DNA of 7,906 bases from NCBI GenBank assembly GCA_012842725.1, contig DUSG01000102.1, forward strand, positions 1 to 7,906, written 5' to 3'. A program made the translations under genes and the position numbers. The stretch is from Clostridiales bacterium. Lineage in GTDB: Bacteria > Bacillota > Clostridia > Lutisporales > Lutisporaceae. The notes under the pieces were generated by a model. The model searched no databases. It was not told where the DNA came from and saw only the letters and a list, made by a program, of their open reading frames with translations. Shown one piece after another: positions 1-5,139 of the stretch. Positions within the stretch are counted from its first letter, which is position 1; every line of letters starts with the position of its first letter.

Positions 1-899
1 CATACCTCTTCTTCATTTCTCTCCTCAATCACTATCTGGCTTCCATCGGGAGTATCTATATCGATAGTTGAGCTGGGAGCAGCAATATAAAAGGGAATGT
101 TATGAGCTTTTGCCAGAACAGCCAAACCATAGGTCCCTATCTTATTTGCCACATCACCATTGGCAGCAACCCTGTCGCATCCTGTAATTACTGCATCTAT
201 CCAGCCTTTGCTCATAACATGTGCTGCCATATTGTCGCATATCAATGTAACATCAATGCCATATTGCAATAGCTCCCATGTAGTCAAACGAGCTCCTTGA
301 AGTAATGGTCTTGTTTCATCTGCAAAAACCCTTATGTTCCATCCTCTGTCTTTTGCAAGAAATATAGGTGATAATGCAGTGCCATACCTGGCGGTGGCCA
401 ATCCTCCCGCATTACAATGAGTAAGAATAGTCATTCCGTCTTTGAGCAGAGTTAATAAATTTTCTCCAATAGCTTTGCACATTTCTTCATCTTCATCTCT
501 TATAGCATGAGCTTCGTTCAGCAAATCCTTTTTTATATAATCAATATGCTTATTCTTGCTTTCTTTTGCTCTTTTCTTCATCCTGTTCAAAGCCCAAAAC
601 AGATTTACCGCAGTAGGTCTGGAAGATGCCAAATAGTCAGCGTTTTTCTCAAGCTCCTTGTAAAAATCCTCAAAGCTCCCTGCCTTGCTATCCCTTATAG
701 ATAAATATAAACCATATGCAGCCGCTATACCTATAGCTGGAGCTCCTCTAACTTTTAGTTTTCTTATTGCATCCCATACTTCCTCTACATTTCTTAAGGT
801 TATAAATTCCGTTTTCTCAGGCAGTTTAGTCTGGTCTAATATTATAAGATCACCATCTTGCCATTTTATGGATAATATTATGTCATTCTTTCGTTCCAT
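1..899 (-). CDS. mtnA: S-methyl-5-thioribose-1-phosphate isomerase (MtnA), 3' end cut by window edge
   Basis: MtnA converts 5-methylthioribose-1-phosphate to methylthioribulose-1-phosphate in the cytoplasmic methionine salvage pathway. The 299 visible codons, of about 340-350 expected, carry the family's landmarks: RGAPAIG at residues 51-57, HCNAGGLATARYGTA at 161-175, DETRPLLQGARLT at 194-206 and GCDRVAANGDVANKIGT at 240-256. By alignment with the Bacillus subtilis enzyme (family knowledge), Cys162 and Asp242 are the catalytic pair, and Arg51, Arg94, Gln201, Asn252 and Lys253 contact substrate; all are present. The frame is open to the left edge, so the C-terminus is missing. The ATG at 897-899 follows AAGGAGG at 6 bases. 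The gene starts 17 bases inside the end of dinB, so the two are probably co-transcribed and translationally coupled. A related family is the ribose-1,5-bisphosphate isomerase/eIF2B-like group, but the motif set favours MtnA. Confidence 0.95.
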   Translation of the reverse strand, partial: MERKNDIILSIKWQDGDLIILDQTKLPEKTEFITLRNVEEVWDAIRKLKVRGAPAIGIAAAYGLYLSIRDSKAGSFEDFYKELEKNADYLASSRPTAVNLFWALNRMKKRAKESKNKHIDYIKKDLLNEAHAIRDEDEEMCKAIGENLLTLLKDGMTILTHCNAGGLATARYGTALSPIFLAKDRGWNIRVFADETRPLLQGARLTTWELLQYGIDVTLICDNMAAHVMSKGWIDAVITGCDRVAANGDVANKIGTYGLAVLAKAHNIPFYIAAPSSTIDIDTPDGSQIVIEERNEEEV

Positions 900-1983
900 T
901 TGTTTCCTCCTTTTGACTTTTTAATTGTTTCTCCCATTCAAAAATCGATAGCTGCTCATACCTTACATCCGTAAAGTTGGACAAAGACAGGCCGATAAGT
1001 CTTATTCCCTGTTCAATATTATAATCGTCTAGTATTTCAAAAGCAGCTTCTTTTATTTCTTTATAGCTATTAATATATCTTTTTAAAGTTTTACTCTTTG
1101 TATGAGTCTTAAAATCCTGATTTTTTATTTTTACAGTAACAGTCTTTGCATACAAGGATTCTTCCATCAATGAATTTGCCAATTCTTCAGCAAATTCAGA
1201 CAATACTTTTTTCAAAAAGGTTTTATCCATGGTGTCACTGTCAAAGGTTGTTTCCCTGCCAATGGACTTAGTTTCCCTTTGAGTACAAACAGGTCTGTCA
1301 TCATGCCCCCTTATCCTGTTATATATTTCTATGCCATACTTCCCGAAAAAATAGATCATTTCCTCTTCTGTCAGTCTAAGAAGCTGTTCTATGGTATATA
1401 TCCCAATTTGATTTAACCTTTCAATAGATTTACTCCCTATACCATAAACCTTACTTATTGGCAACGGTTTCAGTATCTCAGGAACCATATCTTCTGTAAT
1501 AACCATCAATCCATTTGGCTTATTCCATTCGGAAGCTGTCTTGGCAAGAAATTTGTTATAGGATATACCTGCTGAAAGGGTTAAACCAGTAGATTCTTTC
1601 ACTCTCTTCTTTATTATATTGACAATATGTACCGGGTCATCATCTATATCGGAAATGTCCAAATATGCTTCATCAATAGATACTGCTTCCACTCGATAGG
1701 TTATTGAATGAAGGATTTGGAATACTATTTTAGATACTTCCACGTATCGCTCATATCTTACAGGTAAAAATATACCTTCCGGACACAACTGTCTAGCAAT
1801 ATACATAGGCATAGCAGAATGAATTCCATACTTCCTGGCTTCATAAGAACATGTACTGACTACTCCTCTAGGACCGCTTCCACCGACTATAACCGGTTTG
1901 CCTTTTAACTTTGGATTATCCATTTGCTCTACTGAGGCAAAAAATGCATCCATATCAACATGAACTATCACTCTTTTGTCCAC
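883..1983 (-). CDS. dinB: DNA polymerase IV (DinB, Y-family translesion polymerase)
   Basis: Error-prone Y-family polymerase that bypasses DNA lesions; 366 residues, normal for the family. The N-terminus has the VDMDAFFASVEQ motif with catalytic Asp10 and steric-gate Phe15, then SYEARKYGI at 46-54 and SIDEAYLD at 102-109 with catalytic Asp104-Glu105. A helix-hairpin-helix segment (VYGIGSKSIERLNQIGIYTI) follows in the thumb, and a little-finger domain completes the core. QLSIF at 344-348 is a good sliding-clamp binding motif. The frame stays open upstream to 2154, but that extension is hydrophobic, crosses the sleB terminator and overlaps the end of sleB. The GTG at 1981-1983 has an RBS (CAGGTG, 7 bases away) and places the catalytic motif at the usual distance, so it is taken as the start. 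dinB has its own promoter and is followed by overlapping mtnA. Confidence 0.95.
   Translation of the reverse strand: MDKRVIVHVDMDAFFASVEQMDNPKLKGKPVIVGGSGPRGVVSTCSYEARKYGIHSAMPMYIARQLCPEGIFLPVRYERYVEVSKIVFQILHSITYRVEAVSIDEAYLDISDIDDDPVHIVNIIKKRVKESTGLTLSAGISYNKFLAKTASEWNKPNGLMVITEDMVPEILKPLPISKVYGIGSKSIERLNQIGIYTIEQLLRLTEEEMIYFFGKYGIEIYNRIRGHDDRPVCTQRETKSIGRETTFDSDTMDKTFLKKVLSEFAEELANSLMEESLYAKTVTVKIKNQDFKTHTKSKTLKRYINSYKEIKEAAFEILDDYNIEQGIRLIGLSLSNFTDVRYEQLSIFEWEKQLKSQKEETNGTKE
906..912 (-). promoter_or_regulatory. Ribosome binding site of mtnA
   Basis: AAGGAGG on the minus strand lies 6 bases before the mtnA ATG. It sits inside the last codons of dinB, so ribosomes finishing dinB pass over it. 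It fixes the mtnA start. Confidence 0.85.
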
Positions 1984-1990
1984 TTCAATG

Positions 1991-1996
1991 CACCTG
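1991..1996 (-). promoter_or_regulatory. Ribosome binding site that decides the dinB start
   Basis: CAGGTG on the minus strand sits 7 bases before GTG 1983-1981. It supports the short DinB with family-typical N-terminus over the longer frame that would begin at 2154. Confidence 0.7.
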
Positions 1997-2003
1997 CTCA
2001 GAC

Positions 2004-2022
2004 ATACTTTTAATAAAAGTAT
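2004..2022 (-). repeat. Palindrome overlapping the dinB promoter -10 region
   Basis: Perfect inverted repeat: ATACTTTT at 2004-2011, three-base spacer AAT, AAAAGTAT at 2015-2022. It covers most of the proposed -10 box and the likely transcription start of dinB, where a repressor operator would be expected. It does not resemble the Gram-positive LexA box (CGAAC-N4-GTTCG). If transcribed, it could also fold into a weak AT-rich hairpin in the 5' leader. No U-run or GC-rich stem makes it a terminator. Its role is inferred from position only. Confidence 0.45.
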
Positions 2023-2046
2023 ACTAAATGATTCTGCAGCAAACAA
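2018..2046 (-). promoter_or_regulatory. Probable sigma-A promoter of dinB-mtnA
   Basis: On the minus strand, TTGTTT (2041-2046, three of six matches to the -35 consensus) and TATACT (2018-2023, five of six to -10) are separated by 17 bases. The position is right: downstream of the sleB terminator and about 35 bases before the dinB start. The weak -35 makes it moderate on sequence alone. Confidence 0.5.
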
Positions 2047-2060
2047 TATAAAGTAGAGAT

Positions 2061-2090
2061 AAAAAAATACAAGGCATATAATGCCTTGTA
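2061..2090 (-). terminator. Intrinsic terminator of sleB-like gene
   Basis: On the minus strand, 3 bases after the sleB-like stop codon, a perfect 10-bp stem (2068-2077 with 2081-2090, loop of 3) is followed at once by seven T residues (2067-2061). This is a classical rho-independent terminator and separates the hydrolase unit from dinB-mtnA. Confidence 0.9.
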
Positions 2091-2093
2091 AAA

Positions 2094-3023
2094 CTATTTG
2101 TAAAATACATGATTTCCAATTCTGGTTACATATGTTTTGTTTTGTACTATCCATTTACCGTCAGATTTTTGAGGATTAAAGAAATAAGTGGCATCTCCAA
2201 CGGGTCTTACTCCGTTTAGAGCTTCCTTTGCAGCACTCATGCTGTCGGCATTAGGGTTATTATATATAGTACCGTCAGCAACCGGGCTGAATTGGGGTAT
2301 ACCCTGATAATATTCAAATATGACACCTTTTATGGTATTTGGGAAACTTGATGATTTTACCCTATTCATAATTACATTTCCTACAGCAACTTTACCTTGA
2401 TAAGGTTCTGCTTCAGCTTCAGCATGAATTATTCTGGACAGCCAATAAAGATCTTCAGACATTTGTTGAGCTGAGCTTGTCCCTGCTCTTGAAACAGCTG
2501 TGGACATGGCAACTGTTGCCGTATTGCTTGTAAGGTATAATTTAGTTTGAGTAATTGGGCCGGCAATTCCGTCCGGTGTCAATCCGTTTGCCTTCTGAAA
2601 AGCGACTACGGCATTATAAGTTTTATTTCCAAATATACCGTCAACTTTTCCGACAGAATAACCTTTATTATTTAAAGCAGTTTGTAATTTCACAACTTCA
2701 GTTCCTCTGCTGCCTGCTTTCAAAGTAGAATTTATATTTGCCATTCCCAGTTTTGAAAGAGTCCAATAACCAACAATTCCGTCAGCCACTAACCCGTTTT
2801 TTCTTTGAAAGTACATGACAGCATCCCTTGTCTTGCTGCCGAAAACTCCATCAGGATTTGCAGTTGTGTAACCCCAATTCTTTAACTTTGTTTGGATTGT
2901 ATATACCTCACTACCTCTTGAACCCATTTTAATCAATGTATCCGCATTAACATTCATAGTGAGGATTGTAATACATCCAGCCATTGTGACACATGCTAAA
3001 ATCTTTTTGAATGTTTTAATCAT
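2094..3023 (-). CDS. Secreted SleB-family cell wall hydrolase with two peptidoglycan-binding domains
   Basis: A 309-residue exported peptidoglycan hydrolase. A signal peptide occupies residues 1-27 (basic MIKTFKK start, hydrophobic core, likely cleavage after VNA). Two PG_binding_1 domains follow at about 30-92 and 102-162, each with the GSRG.EV..(L/I)Q..L opening and the DG.FG.KT..AV..FQ...GL.(A/P)DGI.G pattern. After a short Ser/Thr/Ala-rich linker, the C-terminal SleB (hydrolase_2) domain spans about 190-309: HAEAEAEPYQGKVAVGNVIMNR at 200-221, SFPNTIKGVIF and FFNP. By comparison with SleB lytic transglycosylases, Glu202 should be catalytic. SleB proteins normally carry one binding domain, so two is a variation. 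The ATG at 3021-3023 is preferred over an in-frame TTG at 3030-3032, because AAGGAG ends 9 bases before the ATG and directly abuts the TTG. A c-di-AMP riboswitch and housekeeping promoter precede it, hinting at a vegetative wall-remodelling role rather than, or besides, spore cortex lysis. Confidence 0.9.
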   Translation of the reverse strand: MIKTFKKILACVTMAGCITILTMNVNADTLIKMGSRGSEVYTIQTKLKNWGYTTANPDGVFGSKTRDAVMYFQRKNGLVADGIVGYWTLSKLGMANINSTLKAGSRGTEVVKLQTALNNKGYSVGKVDGIFGNKTYNAVVAFQKANGLTPDGIAGPITQTKLYLTSNTATVAMSTAVSRAGTSSAQQMSEDLYWLSRIIHAEAEAEPYQGKVAVGNVIMNRVKSSSFPNTIKGVIFEYYQGIPQFSPVADGTIYNNPNADSMSAAKEALNGVRPVGDATYFFNPQKSDGKWIVQNKTYVTRIGNHVFYK

Positions 3024-3032
3024 AAGTATCAA

Positions 3033-3038
3033 CTCCTT
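3033..3038 (-). promoter_or_regulatory. Ribosome binding site of the SleB-like gene, adjacent to the riboswitch
   Basis: AAGGAG on the minus strand ends 9 bases before the ATG. It selects ATG 3023-3021 over TTG 3032-3030. Only 3 bases separate it from the 3' strand of the riboswitch closing stem, so aptamer folding could affect ribosome access. Confidence 0.8.
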
Positions 3039-3041
3039 CTT

Positions 3042-3151
3042 TTGCTTCCGAAGTTAGCTGTCGGGTTCGGGAAAGAAGGTTCCCTACCAAGAAACCTTGG
3101 ATTAACCCCAATCTTGGTTCCTCCGTACCCAGCATCGCTGGGATTCAGCAA
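3042..3151 (-). promoter_or_regulatory. Cyclic di-AMP riboswitch (ydaO/yuaA type)
   Basis: The minus-strand leader matches the conserved core of the ydaO-yuaA class: GCUGAAUCCC near the 5' end, ACGGAGGAACCA, GGGGUUAAUCC, GGUAGGGA, then CCCGAACCCGACAGCUAAC followed by UUCGGAAGC. Visible helices include a closing stem UUGCU (3151-3147) with AGCAA (3046-3042), a perfect CCCAGC-GAU-GCUGGG hairpin, CCAAG-GUUU-CUUGG, and GGGAA (3084-3080) with UUCCC (3073-3069). This class binds c-di-AMP and generally turns expression off; known targets include cell-wall hydrolases and osmolyte or potassium genes. There is no room for a terminator between aptamer and ATG, so control is probably at translation initiation (inference). 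Confidence 0.92.
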
Positions 3152-3171
3152 GTTTGGTTTACATAAATGAC

Positions 3172-3200
3172 ATTATAAACGGTATGTCCACTTTTGTCAA
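3172..3200 (-). promoter_or_regulatory. Perfect-consensus sigma-A promoter of the riboswitch/SleB-like gene
   Basis: On the minus strand, TTGACA (3195-3200) and TATAAT (3172-3177) both match consensus at six of six, with a 17-base spacer. Transcription should start near 3164, about 13 bases before the aptamer. Nothing resembling a forespore sigma-G promoter was needed to explain expression. Confidence 0.88.
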
Positions 3201-3291
3201 AAAAGCTGAGAACTTGCTATTAAGCCTGTCATTTCAATGCTTAAGATATGTTTATCTGAAAGATAACCAGAAATTACATTCTTGAAGCAAT

Positions 3292-3315
3292 AAAAAATAG
3301 CGCTTAAAGCGCCAT
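3292..3315 (-). terminator. Intrinsic terminator overlapping the end of folD
   Basis: On the minus strand, ATGGCGCT (3315-3308) pairs with AGCGCTAT (3304-3297) around a 3-base loop, with one G-U pair. T residues continue to 3292. The 5' arm is formed by the last folD codons (Met-Ala-Leu) and the stop codon lies in the loop and start of the 3' arm, so terminator and coding sequence share bases. It ends the nitroreductase-folD unit. Confidence 0.8.
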
Positions 3316-4152
3316 TTTTGCTCCTTTTATAACATTTTTCAATAATATAGCTGTCGTTATTGAACCAACACCGCCAGGAACAGGAGTGATTAAAGATGCT
3401 TTATCCTTAACTGCTTCAAAATCCACATCACCGCACAAATTCCCGTCGTTATCTACGTTAATTCCCACATCTATTACCACTGCCCCGTCTTTAATAAAAT
3501 CTTTCCCGATAAATTTTGCTTTTCCAATTGCTGCTGCAACGATATCCGCGCCTGAAACGACTTCTTTCAGGTTTTCTGTCTTCGAATGACAGATTATTAC
3601 TGTCGCATCTTCTTTAAGCATCATCATGGCCAAAGGTCTTCCAACAACCATGCTTCTTCCCAAAACTGCTACTTTTTTGCCTTTTACATCTATATTAAAA
3701 TGTTTTATTATCTCCATAACAGCAGCAGGAGTACATGGCAAATACCCGGTCAAATCTCCCTCAAATATTCTGGCAAGATTCAATGGATTCATGCAATCAA
3801 CGTCTTTACTTGGATCTATTATATGCTTAATGACATTTTCGTCCAGATGTTTCGGAAGAGGTCTAAAAATCAATATCCCATGAACAGATTCGTTTCGGTT
3901 TAATTCCTGAATAAGTTTACAAAAACTTTCCATGTCAATGTTTTCATTACATTCATGAACTTGTCCTTTTATGTTTACTTTCTCACAGTTTTTCAGGATG
4001 TTTTTTTCGTAGGCTATGTCATCTTCCTTTTTCCCAACCCTTACAATGGCTAATATAGGATTAATTCCTTTCTCTATAAGTTTTTCGCTTTCAATCTTAA
4101 TATTTTCAAGAAAAACTTTTGCAGCTTCTTTGCAGTTCAGTACCTTACCCAC
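3304..4152 (-). CDS. folD: FolD-family methylenetetrahydrofolate dehydrogenase, cyclohydrolase site altered
   Basis: 282 residues, normal length. FolD oxidises 5,10-methylene-THF to methenyl-THF with NAD(P)+ and usually hydrolyses that to 10-formyl-THF. Family motifs: VHGIL..RPLPKHLD at 90-104, KDVD at 116-119, Rossmann GRSMVVGRPLA at 165-175, CHSKT at 188-192, VIDVGIN at 226-232 and PGGVGSITTA at 259-268 (usually PGGVGPMT). The active site is odd. The usual YxxxK motif reads YEKNI, so catalytic Lys (Lys56 in the human enzyme) is Ile52 although Tyr48 is kept. The usual VHG..VQ.PLP Gln (human Gln100) is Phe96. Asp119 is kept. Dehydrogenase activity is likely retained and cyclohydrolase likely lost (inference). 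The start is GTG 4152-4150, with AGGAGG 9 bases upstream overlapping the stop of the nitroreductase gene 14 bases away. A terminator follows. Confidence 0.93.
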   Translation of the reverse strand: MGKVLNCKEAAKVFLENIKIESEKLIEKGINPILAIVRVGKKEDDIAYEKNILKNCEKVNIKGQVHECNENIDMESFCKLIQELNRNESVHGILIFRPLPKHLDENVIKHIIDPSKDVDCMNPLNLARIFEGDLTGYLPCTPAAVMEIIKHFNIDVKGKKVAVLGRSMVVGRPLAMMMLKEDATVIICHSKTENLKEVVSGADIVAAAIGKAKFIGKDFIKDGAVVIDVGINVDNDGNLCGDVDFEAVKDKASLITPVPGGVGSITTAILLKNVIKGAKMAL

Positions 4153-4161
4153 TTTTTTATG

Positions 4162-4167
4162 CCTCCT
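4162..4167 (-). promoter_or_regulatory. Ribosome binding site of folD
   Basis: AGGAGG on the minus strand, 9 bases before the GTG start, overlaps the first base of the upstream gene's TAA stop. No nearby ATG in frame competes, so the GTG start is well supported. Confidence 0.85.
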
Positions 4168-4949
4168 TATTCTATTATCTCACTATTCCAGTTCTTTAAT
4201 GCCACTCTCACCGACCTTGTCATTTCTTTAGAAAAATCGGCTCCTGTTTTAATTGCATAATGCACTTGTCCCATATTTTTAGCATCAAATTCATTTTCTT
4301 CATTAAAGCGCTTTTCTATATTTTTAAAACAATCTTTTATGTTATCCTTATAACTGTCATCATATTTATCGGTATATACTATGTACTTTTTATCAAATCT
4401 TTCTCTTTTAACCTTATTATAACCTTCGGGATAATAGCCCATACAGAGCATTCCAACAGGAAATGCCCACTTTGGAAGATTAAACAGTTCCTTATGGGTT
4501 TCATAATTTTCCATTATATCTCCGATATAGCAGGAACCAATGCCAAGTGCCTCTCCTGCAATAACCGCATTCTGGGCAGCAATCATTGCGTCACAGGTGG
4601 CAAGCAAAAGATTCGCTTCGCTGGGTCCCTCAAACTTAATCCCCTTTGATTTGCAATAGTCAGTCACTTGGGAATAAATATAATAATCGTACCATCGCTG
4701 ATAATCTGCCAGAAAGATTAAAACTAAAGGCGCTTTGGCTATAAAAGGTTGGTTATCACAGGTCTTGCTGAGTATCTCCTTTTTCTTTTGATCTTTCACT
4801 TGAATTATGGAATACAACATCATATTGCCTGCCGTCGGTGCTCTCATGGCACATTCCAATATGATGTCGATGTGCTCTTTTGCTACAGGTCTTTCGTCAT
4901 ACTTTCGCAAGGATACTCTATTCATTATCACATCAATGGCATTATTCAT
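4167..4949 (-). CDS. Nitroreductase-family FMN oxidoreductase
   Basis: 260-residue cytoplasmic flavoprotein of the nitroreductase superfamily, which reduces nitro compounds, quinones or flavins with NAD(P)H; the true substrate cannot be read from sequence. FMN-binding landmarks are the N-terminal NRVSLRKYDERPV (10-22, like RRSxRxF), RAPTAGNMMLYSI (36-48) and the central helix plus loop NAVIAGEALGIGSCYIGDI (127-145). The C-terminal extension (about 175-260) is charged and lysine-rich, as in NfsA/FRP-like members. The ATG at 4947-4949 follows AAGGAGGT at 6 bases. The gene is first in a two-gene unit with folD. FolD makes NAD(P)H, which this enzyme could use, but the pairing may also be incidental. 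A TATAAT on the minus strand at 5033-5038 lacks a convincing -35 box, so the promoter is uncertain. Confidence 0.85.
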   Translation of the reverse strand: MNNAIDVIMNRVSLRKYDERPVAKEHIDIILECAMRAPTAGNMMLYSIIQVKDQKKKEILSKTCDNQPFIAKAPLVLIFLADYQRWYDYYIYSQVTDYCKSKGIKFEGPSEANLLLATCDAMIAAQNAVIAGEALGIGSCYIGDIMENYETHKELFNLPKWAFPVGMLCMGYYPEGYNKVKRERFDKKYIVYTDKYDDSYKDNIKDCFKNIEKRFNEENEFDAKNMGQVHYAIKTGADFSKEMTRSVRVALKNWNSEIIE

Positions 4950-4955
4950 ATTTAT

Positions 4956-4963
4956 ACCTCCTT
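4956..4963 (-). promoter_or_regulatory. Ribosome binding site of the nitroreductase gene
   Basis: AAGGAGGT on the minus strand lies 6 bases before the ATG at 4949-4947, close to the ideal anti-16S match. Confidence 0.85.
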
Positions 4964-5065
4964 AGTAATATTATTCTACAATAAACAATTCAATCCTTCT
5001 GATTTCCGTGGAAAAACATATAAGCACTTCAGATTATATTCTAAACTTGATTTTCAATAATAATG

Positions 5066-5094
5066 TGTACAAACTTATGAAAAATACATATAAT
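5066..5094 (+). promoter_or_regulatory. Possible promoter of the HD-domain gene
   Basis: TGTACA (5066-5071, four of six matches to -35) and TATAAT (5089-5094, six of six) with a 17-base spacer lie about 45 bases before the start codon. A second TATAAT at 5104-5109 has no fitting -35. The surrounding AT richness lowers confidence. Confidence 0.45.
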
Positions 5095-5125
5095 TACTAT
5101 TAATATAATAATTCTCTATACGTAC

Positions 5126-5130
5126 GGAGG
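5126..5130 (+). promoter_or_regulatory. Ribosome binding site of the HD-domain gene
   Basis: GGAGG lies 9 bases before the ATG at 5140-5142. It is the only good Shine-Dalgarno near the beginning of the long plus-strand frame and sets its start. Confidence 0.8.
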
Positions 5131-5139
5131 TTGCCTGAT

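Larger units (their letters stand above)
4950..5139. other. Divergent intergenic region
   Basis: A 190-base AT-rich spacer between the minus-strand nitroreductase gene and the plus-strand HD-domain gene. It holds both ribosome binding sites, a plausible plus-strand promoter and a lone minus-strand TATAAT. No gene, riboswitch or strong hairpin was seen. Confidence 0.7.

Noticed and set aside
507..924. Plus-strand open frames opposite mtnA
   Set aside because: They lie antisense to a clearly coding mtnA frame, have no RBS and no recognisable domain.
1984..2060. LexA/SOS box upstream of dinB
   Set aside because: No CGAAC-N4-GTTCG-like sequence is present; the palindrome there has a different sequence.
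1984..2154. N-terminal hydrophobic extension of DinB as a membrane segment
   Set aside because: It crosses a strong terminator and the end of another gene on the same strand, has no family counterpart, and a good RBS sits just before the GTG that gives a normal DinB.
3024..3032. TTG at 3030-3032 as the start of the SleB-like protein
   Set aside because: The Shine-Dalgarno sequence directly abuts it, leaving no spacing; the ATG three codons later has proper spacing and yields a standard signal peptide.
3252..3266. Small hairpin TTATCT-GAA-AGATAA between folD terminator and the promoter
   Set aside because: Only 6 AT-rich base pairs with no T-run; too weak to call a regulatory element.
3386..4231. 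Several plus-strand open frames opposite folD
   Set aside because: They are shadows of a well-conserved folD frame and overlap one another in different frames.
4260..5060. Plus-strand open frames opposite the nitroreductase gene
   Set aside because: Antisense shadows with low-complexity hydrophobic translations and no RBS.
5091..5114. AT-rich near-palindrome before the HD-domain gene
   Set aside because: Arms are imperfect and the composition alone would produce such matches; only the TATAAT there is worth noting.
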